Shown piece after piece: positions 26,848 through 35,856 of a DNA stretch of 64,000 nucleotides. The translations under genes and the position numbers were made by a program. The notes below the pieces were generated by a model that was not told the origin of the DNA, made no database searches, and saw only the letters and a program-made list of their open reading frames with translations. The stretch spans positions 186,001 through 250,000 of the forward strand of contig NZ_JAANOQ010000005.1 in assembly GCF_011305415.1 (NCBI RefSeq), written 5' to 3'. The stretch comes from Flavobacterium bernardetii. GTDB taxonomy: Bacteria; Bacteroidota; Bacteroidia; Flavobacteriales; Flavobacteriaceae. How positions within the stretch are numbered: position 1 is the first letter of the stretch; the number at the start of each line of letters is the position of its first letter.

Positions 26848-27707
26848 AATTTTTTTAAACTTTCTTCCCAATTCTTAATCTCAATACCAAAAACCTCTTT
26901 TATTTTACTTTTATCCAAAACACTATAAGCTGGTCTTTTAGCTGGTGTTGGATAAGCTGAAGATGGAATTGGATTTAATTTTATGGAAATGTTATTCACT
27001 TTGAATATTTCTGCCGCAAAATCGTACCAAGAACATTGTCCTTCGTTTGAGAAATTATAGATACCGAAGACTTCGACTCCGCTCAGTCTGACAGATTCAT
27101 CATGACAAGATGTTATTATTTTTAATAATGCTTCAGCTAAATCTACTGCATTTGTTGGTGTTCCGATTTGATCTGAAACTACTGATAAACTATCTCTTTC
27201 CGAAGCTAATCGCAACATGGTTTTCATGAAATTATTAGCAAATTGCGAATAGACCCACGATGTTCTAACGATATAATGTTTTTTCCAAGATTGTTGAATG
27301 GCTTTTTCTCCGTCTAATTTGGTTTGACCGTAAACACCTGTTGGATTTGGAAGGTCTTCTTCCGAATAAGGTTTTGTTGCCAATCCATCAAAGACAAAAT
27401 CTGTTGAAACATGAAGCAAAATTGTGTCATGTGATTTACAAACCTCAGCCAAATTTTTTGCGCCTGTTACATTTATAGCAACTGCTTTTTCTGGTTCCGA
27501 TTCTGCTTTATCCACAGCTGTGTAAGCCGCTGCATTGATACAAAATTGGGGTTTATATGTTTCGAAAATGGTTTTGCAATTTTCGTTATTCGTGATATCT
27601 AATTCTGCAGAAGTACAAAACACAAAATCGATTGAAGGATACTTTCCCACAATCGACTGAATAGCTTGTCCTAATTGTCCGTTAGCACCTGTTACTAAAA
27701 CTACCAT
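26844..27707 (-). CDS. rfbD: dTDP-4-dehydrorhamnose reductase
   Basis: Last step of dTDP-L-rhamnose synthesis, reducing dTDP-4-keto-L-rhamnose with NAD(P)H. The 287-aa SDR has VLVTGANGQLGQAI at the N-terminus, NAAAYTAVDKAE, STDFVFDG and the catalytic YGQTKLDGE. It overlaps rfbC by 7 bp and the ATP-grasp gene by 4 bp. All four rhamnose genes are present on this strand, so the pathway is complete. Confidence 0.95.
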   Translation of the reverse strand: MVVLVTGANGQLGQAIQSIVGKYPSIDFVFCTSAELDITNNENCKTIFETYKPQFCINAAAYTAVDKAESEPEKAVAINVTGAKNLAEVCKSHDTILLHVSTDFVFDGLATKPYSEEDLPNPTGVYGQTKLDGEKAIQQSWKKHYIVRTSWVYSQFANNFMKTMLRLASERDSLSVVSDQIGTPTNAVDLAEALLKIITSCHDESVRLSGVEVFGIYNFSNEGQCSWYDFAAEIFKVNNISIKLNPIPSSAYPTPAKRPAYSVLDKSKIKEVFGIEIKNWEESLKKF

Positions 27708-28252
27708 ACTTTTTTAGCGTTTTCTAAAATGGGTAAAATAGTGTCCTTTTCCGAAATAATTAGTTGTTCCTTTGGAAAATTCCAATCGATATTTACGGTT
27801 GGATCGTTATATATTAATCCACCTTCTGAATCTTTGTTGTAGAAATTATCACACTTGTAAAAGAAAGTTGCCGTTTCACTCAACACTAAAAAACCGTGAG
27901 CAAAACCTCTTGGAATAAAAAATTGCGTTTGATTTTCTCCTGATAAAAATGCGGTTTCATATTGTCCGAAAGTTGGAGAGTTTGGTCTTAAATCGACCGC
28001 CACATCTAACACTTCGCCATGCAAAACGCGTACTAATTTTGCTTGTGCATGTTCACCAGTTTGATAATGTAAACCACGCAACACGCCTTTTGTAGAAAAC
28101 GACTGATTGTCTTGTACAAAAGTTATGTTTTGACCAACGCCTTCTGAAAAAGTTTTCTCATTGAAACTTTCCATGAAGTAGCCGCGTTCGTCTTTTATTA
28201 TTTTTGGTTCAAGGATAAAACATCCTTTTAATTTAGTTTCTGTAAATTTCAT
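27701..28252 (-). CDS. rfbC: dTDP-4-dehydrorhamnose 3,5-epimerase
   Basis: Epimerises dTDP-4-keto-6-deoxyglucose at C3 and C5 to the L-rhamnose configuration. The 183-aa cupin protein shows DERGYFMESF, the catalytic His in RGLHYQTGEHAQAKLVRVL and the FIPRGFAHGFLVLSE motif. Length is normal for RfbC. It overlaps rfbD by 7 bp; a 102-bp gap with a long inverted repeat separates it from rfbA upstream. Confidence 0.95.
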   Translation of the reverse strand: MKFTETKLKGCFILEPKIIKDERGYFMESFNEKTFSEGVGQNITFVQDNQSFSTKGVLRGLHYQTGEHAQAKLVRVLHGEVLDVAVDLRPNSPTFGQYETAFLSGENQTQFFIPRGFAHGFLVLSETATFFYKCDNFYNKDSEGGLIYNDPTVNIDWNFPKEQLIISEKDTILPILENAKKVW

Positions 28253-28295
28253 GTTTTCAATTTGTCAATTTTCAATATTCAATATGCCAATTCTT

Positions 28296-28339
28296 TGTTC
28301 AATGTGTCAATTTTTTTAAAAAAATTGGCACATTGAACA
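28296..28339. repeat. 44-bp near-perfect inverted repeat between rfbC and rfbA
   Basis: Arms 28296-28317 and 28318-28339 pair over 22 bp with one mismatch and meet at a T7/A7 centre. The preceding bases (28253-28295) are iterated TCAAT/CAATAT-type words. It may form a hairpin in the message or be a repeat-element remnant. Confidence 0.6.
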
Positions 28340-28354
28340 TTGACTAATTGAGAA

Positions 28355-29212
28355 TTAAATAATGCTCATTAAATGCGTTCCGTAACCGCTTTTTAATAAA
28401 GGTTCCGCTAATTTTTTCAATTGTTCCGCATTGATGAATCCCATTTTATAGGCTGCTTCTTCAATAGCTCCAATTTTTAATCCTTGACGTTCTTCAATTA
28501 CTTGAACAAATTGTCCGGCTTGCATTAACGATTGAAACGTTCCTGTATCTAACCAAGCTGTTCCTCTATCTAAAATACTTACTTTAAGTTTTCCTTGTTC
28601 TAAATATGCTTTGTTTATATCGGTAATTTCCAATTCGCCACGGTGACTTGGTTGGATATTCGCGGCAATATCTAAAACGGAATTATCGTAAAAATAAATT
28701 CCTGGAACCGCATAATTTGATTTAGGTTCAGTTGGTTTTTCTTCAATAGAAAGTACTTTCCCGGTTGCATCAAATTCTACTACACCATAACGTTCTGGAT
28801 CATGAACGTGATACGCATACACAATTCCACCATCTGGATTATTATTTGCTTGTAATAATTCTGCTAAACCCGTTCCGTAGAAAATATTATCTCCTAAAAC
28901 TAAGGCTACTTTGTCATCGCCTACAAATTCTTTTCCGATAATAAACGCTTCCGCTAATCCGTTTGGATGTTCTTGAACGGCATATTCAAAACGACAACCT
29001 AAACTGCTTCCGTCGCCTAACAAATGTTGAAACAAAGGTAAATCGTGAGGTGTTGAAATGATTAAGATTTCACTGATTCCTGCCCACATCAAAGTTGATA
29101 AGGGATAGTAAATCATTGGTTTATCATAAATTGGCATTAATTGTTTACTAACTGCTAAAGTTAAGGGATGTAAACGTGTTCCTGAGCCACCGGCTAATAT
29201 AATTCCTTTCAT
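28355..29212 (-). CDS. rfbA: Glucose-1-phosphate thymidylyltransferase
   Basis: Makes dTDP-glucose from glucose-1-phosphate and dTTP, the first rhamnose-pathway step. The 285-aa protein starts [18 protein letters not shown] (nucleotidyltransferase signature) and has VLGDNIFYG and the metal/sugar-binding [10 protein letters not shown], all typical of RmlA. The dTDP-glucose feeds RfbB next to it, and from the shared keto-intermediate both rhamnose and the 4-amino sugar branch can be made. Confidence 0.96.
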   Translation of the reverse strand: MKGIILAGGSGTRLHPLTLAVSKQLMPIYDKPMIYYPLSTLMWAGISEILIISTPHDLPLFQHLLGDGSSLGCRFEYAVQEHPNGLAEAFIIGKEFVGDDKVALVLGDNIFYGTGLAELLQANNNPDGGIVYAYHVHDPERYGVVEFDATGKVLSIEEKPTEPKSNYAVPGIYFYDNSVLDIAANIQPSHRGELEITDINKAYLEQGKLKVSILDRGTAWLDTGTFQSLMQAGQFVQVIEERQGLKIGAIEEAAYKMGFINAEQLKKLAEPLLKSGYGTHLMSII

Positions 29213-29220
29213 TATTTTTA

Positions 29221-29251
29221 AGATAAAAGTAAAAAGTAAAAAGTAAAAAGT
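29221..29251. repeat. Iterated AAAAGT tract
   Basis: Several near-identical units of A4-5GT occur in the 65-bp rfbB-rfbA gap. A very similar tract recurs at 46073-46113. Confidence 0.5.
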
Positions 29252-29277
29252 TGCACTAGCAACGAAATACTACTTAC

Positions 29278-30285
29278 TTAGAACTTATTAATATACCATT
29301 CAATAGTTTTTACAATTCCAGTATCGAAATTTTCATCGGCTTTCCAACCTAATTCATTTTCAATTTTTGTTGCATCAATGGCGTAACGCAAATCGTGTCC
29401 AGGACGGTCTTTTACAAACGTTATTTGATCTTTATAACTTCCTGAAGCTTTAGGTTTTAATTCGTCTAAAATAGCACAAACTCTATCTACAATCTGTAAA
29501 TTATTGCGTTCGTTTCTTCCTCCAATATTGTATGTTTCTCCAGATTTTCCGGTTTTGAAAGCCAATTCAATTCCTTTACAGTGATCTAAAACGTATAACC
29601 AATCGCGTACGTTTTTTCCATCGCCATAAATGGGAATGTTTTCTCCAGTTATTGCTTTACGAATAATCGTTGGAATTAACTTCTCATTATGTTGTTTTGG
29701 GCCGTAATTGTTAGAACAATTTGAAGTGACTACATTCATTCCATAGGTATGAAAATAACTTCTAACAATCATGTCTGAACCCGCTTTAGAAGCAGAATAG
29801 GGACTGTTTGGTGCATAAGGTGTCGTTTCTTCAAACAAACCAGTTTCGCCTAATGTTCCGTAAACCTCATCCGTAGAAACATGGTGAAAACGTGCGTTTT
29901 CAAAACCTGGTTTATATTGATTTGGTGCTGACATCCATAATTTTCTGGCAGTATCCAATAAATTAAAAGTTCCTAAAACATTGGTTTTGATAAAGGCTTC
30001 TGGACCAGAAATTGAATTGTCAACATGACTTTCCGCTGCGAAGTGAATGACATCGTGAAATTGGTATTTTTCGAATAAATTTCTAATAAAATCTCCGTCA
30101 ACAATATCTCCTTTTACAAAAGTATAACGTTCATGATTTTCCACTTCAGAAACATTTTCTAAATTTCCTGCATAGGTTAATGCATCTAAATTTATTAAAT
30201 GATACTCTGGATTATTCTCTATAAAATATGGAACGAAATTCGCGCCAATAAATCCTGCTCCGCCTGTTACTAAAATATTTTTCAT
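29278..30285 (-). CDS. rfbB: dTDP-glucose 4,6-dehydratase
   Basis: Converts dTDP-glucose to dTDP-4-keto-6-deoxyglucose using bound NAD. The 335-aa SDR has NILVTGGAGFIGANF, the FAAESHVDNSI stretch, the STDEVYG catalytic segment and YSASKAGSD, all diagnostic of RmlB. It is the branch point of the dTDP-sugar supply: RfbC/D lead to L-rhamnose and the RffA-like enzyme leads to an amino-sugar. Its start overlaps the stop of the Wzz-like gene by one base (TAATG). Confidence 0.96.
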   Translation of the reverse strand: MKNILVTGGAGFIGANFVPYFIENNPEYHLINLDALTYAGNLENVSEVENHERYTFVKGDIVDGDFIRNLFEKYQFHDVIHFAAESHVDNSISGPEAFIKTNVLGTFNLLDTARKLWMSAPNQYKPGFENARFHHVSTDEVYGTLGETGLFEETTPYAPNSPYSASKAGSDMIVRSYFHTYGMNVVTSNCSNNYGPKQHNEKLIPTIIRKAITGENIPIYGDGKNVRDWLYVLDHCKGIELAFKTGKSGETYNIGGRNERNNLQIVDRVCAILDELKPKASGSYKDQITFVKDRPGHDLRYAIDATKIENELGWKADENFDTGIVKTIEWYINKF

Positions 30286-31241
30286 TATGATTGAATGCGT
30301 TTTTTTTGTTGTTTATATGCTTGAAAAAACCAATATCCTAATAAAAATAAAGATACAAATAAAATAGGTAAAATTAATTTCATTTTATTGTTTAGTCCTT
30401 TTGTGTTCATTAGATTTAAAGAAATATTTTGATCTTTAATAATCTTATCATATTCTAATTTATGAATTGCTAATTTTTGATTTTCATACGTCAATTGATC
30501 CTTTTTTTGAATCAATTCGCTTAAACTACTGTTTTCTGAAATAGTAAATCCAGCTCCTGTTTTATTTTGGGTTAGGTTTAAAACAATTTGATCAATCTGA
30601 GAAATTAATAATTTATTAGCGGTAACTTTTTCAACCAAATTACTTTGATATACTTTTTGAAGTTTTGCAAAATAATCTGTTTGTTGCAAATATTTTAAAA
30701 TAGGCTCAATTAAATCTTTTTTCTGGTAAGCAATTGTGGTTTTGATATTTATATTATGTAGATAATAATTTTTGCTAGTCATGTTATCTTGAATGATTTT
30801 TTCAATATCACCATCTTCAGCCATTAATTTAATAAATTCAAAATTTTCTTTTTGACTTTCCGAATTAATAAAATTATAAATTCCATTTATGGGCTGAATA
30901 TCAATTGAATTAAAATCTTTAATATTAGAAATTCCAATAGCTTTGAAAAAGGCTTTGTCTCTCTCTTTTAATTTTAAAGCTATTAAATTAACTTTACCAT
31001 ACAAATATTCATTACTTCCAAAATTCGGAATAACCACTATATTATTTGCGTAATTTGGTTCTTTATCTAAATAAATTCCTAGACTAACACCTAAAATAAA
31101 TAAAGCTGCAACAATTATTATTTTCTTTTGAATGAAAAATAATAAATCGAAACATTTATTAATTACGTTTTGAAATACTTTTGAAATACTTTTTCCGATT
31201 TGGCTTAAATCAATTTCTTGCTCTTGAGAAGTTGTGCTCAT
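30285..31241 (-). CDS. Short Wzz-like chain-length-determinant protein
   Basis: A 318-aa protein with two membrane helices (about residues 37-57 and 288-308) flanking a long helical periplasmic domain, the layout of Wzz/PCP-1 proteins that set polysaccharide chain length with Wzy. No tyrosine-kinase (Wzc) domain is attached and none is encoded nearby. The sequence lacks a confident motif, so the call rests on topology and on its position between DUF6909 and rfbB (3-bp gap and 1-bp overlap). Confidence 0.65.
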   Translation of the reverse strand: MSTTSQEQEIDLSQIGKSISKVFQNVINKCFDLLFFIQKKIIIVAALFILGVSLGIYLDKEPNYANNIVVIPNFGSNEYLYGKVNLIALKLKERDKAFFKAIGISNIKDFNSIDIQPINGIYNFINSESQKENFEFIKLMAEDGDIEKIIQDNMTSKNYYLHNINIKTTIAYQKKDLIEPILKYLQQTDYFAKLQKVYQSNLVEKVTANKLLISQIDQIVLNLTQNKTGAGFTISENSSLSELIQKKDQLTYENQKLAIHKLEYDKIIKDQNISLNLMNTKGLNNKMKLILPILFVSLFLLGYWFFQAYKQQKKRIQS

Positions 31242-31244
31242 TTT

Positions 31245-32930
31245 TTATTTTACGTTAAAAATTTGTTCTAATATTTTAATGGTAATCAAATATGTTGGTT
31301 TTACACCTGTTGTACCTAAACCTCCAGAAGCTAGAGTACTTCCTGTTTCTAAAGGATTATCCGAAGCATAATAAGCGTATCTAACTTTTACGTTTGGATT
31401 GATACTTCTTCTAATTCTTGATGCCGATTGAATGGCTTTTTGATAGTACGAACCTTCCATTTCTAAACCAATAGCTTCCCAAGTAGATTCGTGGAAAAAT
31501 TTCAACAAATCTCTGTTTTGTAAAGACGTTCCTAAAACCGTAATCATTGGTCCGGCAAAAACAGGAATTCCGTTTCCGTCAAACATTTCTTTGGTTAATT
31601 CGTTTTCGAAAGGATAATTATCTGCTGTTCCTTCATTCACGTGTGCGTTCGGAATCATAATATCTCCTTTTCCACCTTCTAAAATTCCAGCTTTACCCAT
31701 GATAGAAACCGATTCTACATTTAATAAAGTTTTCGTTTTTTCTACTTTATAAGGTTTTAATAACTCATCAATAGTTTCATAAGCTTGCTCACCGAAAGCA
31801 TAATCCATTACAATAAGAACAGGTTTGTCTTTTATTGTTGCCGATGGAAAGGCTGTTTTTTTCCAATCGAATTTTGCCGTATCAAAAATTTGCACATCAA
31901 TGTTAGTTCCTGAAGTATCAGGTAAGGAAATCATTCCATGTTGTAAGGCAACATCTTCTACTTTTTTACGTAAATCTTTGTGCGATGAAGAGCTTAAATC
32001 TTCATAAATTTGAAAAGCTTCTTTTCCTTTATATTTCGCAGCTAAAACAGCTGGCGCAAAAACCGAATTCATCACACTGTGCATGTTCGCACTAATAATA
32101 TGAATAGGTCGTTCTAATAAATCGTTGGCGCTAAGTGTTTCTTTGATGTTATTTGCCCAAATTTCACCATAAATATGATGTCCTAATCTTTCTCTTAAAA
32201 TTGGACTAAAAGTAATCGTTCTTTTGTTGTTGTCTACAATTTCTTCAATGGCAATTTTTCCTAACCAATATACAATTTGTAAAAAACGCTCTGGCGATTC
32301 TGCCGTTGCAAAACCTTCATAAATATCTTGAACTTCTGCGAATGTTCTTCCCAACACGTTAGACGCATGAGACATCGCAATTTCTCTTTCTACTTGAGTG
32401 AATTTTTTGGTTTGAAGTGCAAATTGTTCCAGTTTTTGCCAATCACGAGAAACCAAACCTTCATCGTCAATTAAAACTCTGTCTTTAATTTTGTGTGATT
32501 CGATAAAAATGAACGTTAAGTGCGTTAAAATATCATAAATATCCGAACGTCCACGAGTAATTTCAATGTTCATTTGTTCCTCGTCAATACGATAACAATT
32601 TCTTCTTCTTTTTGGAGGAACAATTGCTTTGAAGTGCGAATTGGCATACCCTTCATCCGAAGTTAAATTAATATAACGACATTGTTCGATACCTACTGGT
32701 AAACGTTCAATCACGTATAATAATCCGTTTAATTCTACTTTTTCTTCTGCAATAGAACCATAAATTTCTGGTCGAAGTGATAATAAAGCTTCACGTAATG
32801 TTTCACCTGAAATTCCCATTGGTTTATAAAAACCACGGTTAAATAAGTGACGCATGGTAATGTACAATCGTTCGATAGCTGCCGACGATTCTTGCGCTCT
32901 TGAGCGCGAAATGTTTTTAATGTCTTTCAT
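31245..32930 (-). CDS. DUF6909 family protein, possible nucleoside-phosphorylase-like C-terminal domain
   Basis: A 561-aa soluble protein recognised as DUF6909, a Bacteroidota family without known function. The N-terminal ~260 residues are helical. The C-terminal ~220 residues show features seen in nucleosidases and nucleoside phosphorylases: GLEMEGSYY (Glu490-Met-Glu492) followed by RYAYYASDNP (Ser-Asp near 523-524), resembling the MEA..SD pattern of MTA/SAH and AMP nucleosidases. It lies 3 bp upstream of the Wzz-like gene and probably shares its message. Whether it belongs to the glycan pathway is unclear; it may simply be a housekeeping neighbour. Confidence 0.65.
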   Translation of the reverse strand: MKDIKNISRSRAQESSAAIERLYITMRHLFNRGFYKPMGISGETLREALLSLRPEIYGSIAEEKVELNGLLYVIERLPVGIEQCRYINLTSDEGYANSHFKAIVPPKRRRNCYRIDEEQMNIEITRGRSDIYDILTHLTFIFIESHKIKDRVLIDDEGLVSRDWQKLEQFALQTKKFTQVEREIAMSHASNVLGRTFAEVQDIYEGFATAESPERFLQIVYWLGKIAIEEIVDNNKRTITFSPILRERLGHHIYGEIWANNIKETLSANDLLERPIHIISANMHSVMNSVFAPAVLAAKYKGKEAFQIYEDLSSSSHKDLRKKVEDVALQHGMISLPDTSGTNIDVQIFDTAKFDWKKTAFPSATIKDKPVLIVMDYAFGEQAYETIDELLKPYKVEKTKTLLNVESVSIMGKAGILEGGKGDIMIPNAHVNEGTADNYPFENELTKEMFDGNGIPVFAGPMITVLGTSLQNRDLLKFFHESTWEAIGLEMEGSYYQKAIQSASRIRRSINPNVKVRYAYYASDNPLETGSTLASGGLGTTGVKPTYLITIKILEQIFNVK

Positions 32931-33040
32931 TTATGTCTTTTATTTTTTCTCTTTGGTATAAATGAATTCGCCTTATAATCCTTTAACATTAATCATAATT
33001 AAGTGTTGGCTCATTTCATTAATTTCTATTTTATAACCAA

Positions 33041-33048
33041 CAAAGGTA
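33041..33048 (-). promoter_or_regulatory. -7 promoter box upstream of DUF6909-rfb unit
   Basis: TACCTTTG on the minus strand fits TAnnTTTG and would give a leader of about 105 nt. No TTG -33 element is found at the usual spacing. Confidence 0.4.
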
Positions 33049-33112
33049 ATAAATTTATTTTTTAGTTGGTTTTAGACCGTTTTCGTTTGATAAAAGGTAA
33101 TAATTTCTTAAT

Positions 33113-34597
33113 TTACCCTTCGAAAAAATCAGCAATTTTTCTATCGTTGCTTAATCGTGGTAATTTGTTTTGCCCGCCTAATTTTCCGATGGATTTCATA
33201 TAGTCTTGAAAACCATTTTTTGCCACTTTCGTAATCACAATTGTTCGCAACACGTTGCCTTTAATTAAATCATCATAATACACATTTTGTTGGCGCATTT
33301 CTGTATCAATTTTCTGTGCGAAAGCTTCTAAATTTTCTGGTTCCGAATCAAATTCAATTAACCATTCGTGATATGGTAAACCACTTTTCGGATTAATTTG
33401 CGGCGCAACTGTAAATTCGTTGACGCTAATATTTGTTCCAGAAATGGCGTTTTGCAAAGCTGTTTCTACTTCTTTTCCAATAACATGTTCCCCAAAAGCG
33501 GAAATATAATGTTTGATTCTTCCAGTAACGATAATTCGATAGGGTTTTGTAGATGTAAACGCAATTGTATCACCAATATTGTATGCCCAAAGTCCGGCGT
33601 TGGTAGAAATAATCAAAACATAATTTACGCCAATTTCTACCTCTTTAATTGTCAGACGTTTAGGATTTTCTGTAAAAAATTCATCGGCTTTTATAAACTC
33701 ATAAAATATACCTGAATTTAACAGTAATAACATGCCTTTTTCTTTCTGAGAATCCTGATAGGCAAAAAAGCCTTCAGAAGCTGGGAAAAGTTCAATTGAA
33801 TCGACTTTTCTTCCAATTAATTGTTCAAATTTAGCACGATATGGTTCATAATTCACACCGCCATAAATGAACAAATTGAAATTTTTAAACAAGTCGCCAA
33901 CAGGTTTATTCGCTTTGGTTTTTAATTTTTCGAAATACATTTGTACCCAACTCGGAATTCCTGAAATCACCGACATATTTTGGTGAAATGTTTCTTCTAC
34001 AATCGCATCGACTTTAGTTTCCCAATCGTCAATACAATTGGTTTCCCAACTTGGCAAGCGATTTTTTTGTAAATATTTAGGAACATAATGTGCTACAATT
34101 CCGGAAAGTCGCCCTAATTTGATTCCGTTTTTTTCCTCCATTTCTGGACTTCCTTGTAAGAAAATCATTTTTCCGTCTACAAAATCGGCTTTTCCTGTTT
34201 CGTGAATGTAACTTAAAATGGCGTTTTTCGCGGCTTGAATATGAAATGGCATCGATTCTTTTGTCAGCGGAATATATTTCGCACCTGAAGTAGTTCCTGA
34301 AGTTTTAGCAAAATATAACGGTTTGCCTTTCCATAAAATGTCAGATTCTCCAGCTACGACTTTATCTACATACGATTTTAATTGTTCATAATCTCTCACT
34401 GAGACTTGCTTGGCAAAATCTTCAAATGATTTGATATTCGAAAAATTATGGTCTTTACCAAACTCTGTGTTTTCCGCTTGACGGATTAAATTTGCGAACA
34501 CTTTATGCTGTGTTTCAACAGGGTTATTCGCCCATTTTTGAGTTTGAGCGTGAACTTTTTTGGCTAATATTTTGGCGGCAAATGCTTTTATTGACAT
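33113..34597 (-). CDS. GH3-like acyl-adenylate/amide synthetase
   Basis: A 494-aa protein of the GH3 auxin-responsive promoter family, an ANL-superfamily branch whose plant members join amino acids to jasmonate or auxin. Visible marks are the ATP loop AKTSGTTSGAKYIPLT (about residues 108-123), YPA/FPASEGFFAYQD, and the RIIVTGRIKHYISAFGEH C-terminal hinge. Bacterial members have unknown substrates. It follows the M23-like gene by 1 bp, so the two probably share the promoter at 35473-35480. Confidence 0.85.
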   Translation of the reverse strand: MSIKAFAAKILAKKVHAQTQKWANNPVETQHKVFANLIRQAENTEFGKDHNFSNIKSFEDFAKQVSVRDYEQLKSYVDKVVAGESDILWKGKPLYFAKTSGTTSGAKYIPLTKESMPFHIQAAKNAILSYIHETGKADFVDGKMIFLQGSPEMEEKNGIKLGRLSGIVAHYVPKYLQKNRLPSWETNCIDDWETKVDAIVEETFHQNMSVISGIPSWVQMYFEKLKTKANKPVGDLFKNFNLFIYGGVNYEPYRAKFEQLIGRKVDSIELFPASEGFFAYQDSQKEKGMLLLLNSGIFYEFIKADEFFTENPKRLTIKEVEIGVNYVLIISTNAGLWAYNIGDTIAFTSTKPYRIIVTGRIKHYISAFGEHVIGKEVETALQNAISGTNISVNEFTVAPQINPKSGLPYHEWLIEFDSEPENLEAFAQKIDTEMRQQNVYYDDLIKGNVLRTIVITKVAKNGFQDYMKSIGKLGGQNKLPRLSNDRKIADFFEG

Positions 34598-34598
34598 G

Positions 34599-35456
34599 TT
34601 ATTCGAAATTGATAAATTGGATGGGATTTATAGGAATTCCGTTTTTCCATAATTGAAAATGGATTTGGTTTTGCGATGCATTATCGCCAGAAATAGCAAT
34701 TACTTCGCTAGATTTTACTGTGTTTCCAGTCGATTTTGTAACTGAAGAAAGATTTTTGTAAACCGATAAAATTTCATCTTGATGACGAATAATTACAACA
34801 AATCCGCTTGATGGCGTCCATTCTGAAAAAATAATGGTTCCAGGTGCAATAGATTTAACAGGAGTTCCTTTCGCCACAGCGATATTAACACCTAAATTTT
34901 TGGAAGCTACATTATAGCTTTTGGTGATTTTTCCAGAAACAGGCGCAAACAACACATAAGAAACTTTTGATTCTGCTTTGTCAAATACGTTGTATTTATT
35001 GTCTTTGGCGACTTCATTTCTAAGTTCTGTTTCTTTTTCTGAAATAGAAATATCAGCTGCTTCATTTGCATTTTCGGCAACTTGAATGGAATCTTTATTT
35101 AGCTTAGCATATTCCAAATCGCCATTTAAAACGGCTTTTACCGAATTGATATACGCGTTATTTTCTTTGGTAACTTTTAATAACGAATCTGATTTTATGG
35201 TTAATAAAGTCGCTTGTTCTTTCAATTGTGTAGAAGCATAACCCGGAATATATTCTCTTAAAGGTGTGAAAGCAATGATAAAAGTCGTTACAAAAATGAT
35301 TAAAATCGTACCTAAAGTAGCCACAACAAATACATTCATTAAGGTTAGTTTTAGTGAAAAAGATTCCGCTAACGTGTCTTCATTAAAAATAATGAAACGT
35401 CTTTTACTTAATAACTTTTGCTTGAGTGCTTGAAATTTTAGTCTTTTTTGAGACAT
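34599..35456 (-). CDS. M23-family (LytM) protein with degenerate active site
   Basis: A 285-aa envelope protein: one membrane helix (about 41-63), a linker with coiled-coil character, and a C-terminal LytM fold (about 168-285). The usual zinc and catalytic residues are mostly replaced: the HxxxD pair is Asn187 and Asn191, the His of the YxHL motif is Asn235, and the HxH is Gln264-Ile-His266. Only the last His remains. In EnvC/NlpD such degenerate LytM domains activate amidases instead of cutting peptidoglycan, so I infer a regulatory or structural role. It is followed after 1 bp by the GH3-like gene. Confidence 0.8.
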   Translation of the reverse strand: MSQKRLKFQALKQKLLSKRRFIIFNEDTLAESFSLKLTLMNVFVVATLGTILIIFVTTFIIAFTPLREYIPGYASTQLKEQATLLTIKSDSLLKVTKENNAYINSVKAVLNGDLEYAKLNKDSIQVAENANEAADISISEKETELRNEVAKDNKYNVFDKAESKVSYVLFAPVSGKITKSYNVASKNLGVNIAVAKGTPVKSIAPGTIIFSEWTPSSGFVVIIRHQDEILSVYKNLSSVTKSTGNTVKSSEVIAISGDNASQNQIHFQLWKNGIPINPIQFINFE

Positions 35457-35472
35457 ACAACCTGATTTTATA

Positions 35473-35480
35473 CAAATATA
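35473..35480 (-). promoter_or_regulatory. -7 promoter box for M23-GH3 unit
   Basis: TATATTTG on the minus strand, 16 bp before the ATG at 35456. No clear -33 TTG. Confidence 0.5.
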
Positions 35481-35549
35481 GCAAATTTGTTAGGTTTAGA
35501 GAGGAATAGAAAATTAAGTTAATTTAATTTAAAATTTATTTTTTTGTAG

Positions 35550-35557
35550 TACATTTG
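35550..35557 (+). promoter_or_regulatory. -7 promoter box for tatA
   Basis: TACATTTG, 27 bp before the tatA ATG at 35585. No clear -33 TTG at normal spacing. Confidence 0.5.
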
Positions 35558-35584
35558 CAGTATTAATTTATTAAAAATAAAAAA

Positions 35585-35788
35585 ATGAATTCTTTATATA
35601 TAACTTTAGGTGCAATTGGTACGCCAGAAATAATTCTTATCATCGCAGTTGTTTTATTACTTTTTGGAGGTAAAAAAATTCCAGAATTAATGAAAGGCTT
35701 AGGAAGCGGAATTAAAGAATTTAAAAATGCAGCTAAGGGAGAAGAAAATGCTCCAGCAGCTAAAAAAGAAGAAGAAACTAAGGAGTAA
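35585..35788 (+). CDS. tatA: Sec-independent protein translocase subunit TatA/TatE
   Basis: A 67-aa component of the twin-arginine translocase, which exports folded proteins. The N-terminal membrane helix (about residues 11-28, [15 protein letters not shown]) ends in the conserved Phe-Gly pair, followed by the amphipathic helix [20 protein letters not shown] and a charged tail. The N-terminal GTPEI is typical of Bacteroidota TatA. No tatC is adjacent. A bidirectional terminator follows. Confidence 0.93.
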   Translation: MNSLYITLGAIGTPEIILIIAVVLLLFGGKKIPELMKGLGSGIKEFKNAAKGEENAPAAKKEEETKE

Positions 35789-35806
35789 TTCTTTTATTCT
35801 TATATT

Positions 35807-35850
35807 AAAAATCCCAAATTCCACTTTATAAGTTGGAGTTTGGGATTTTT
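35807..35850. terminator. Bidirectional intrinsic terminator
   Basis: A 12-bp perfect outer stem (35807-35818 with 35839-35850), partly extended inward, with A and T tracts outside. It separates the convergent tatA and tex genes. Confidence 0.85.
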
Positions 35851-35856
35851 TGTATT

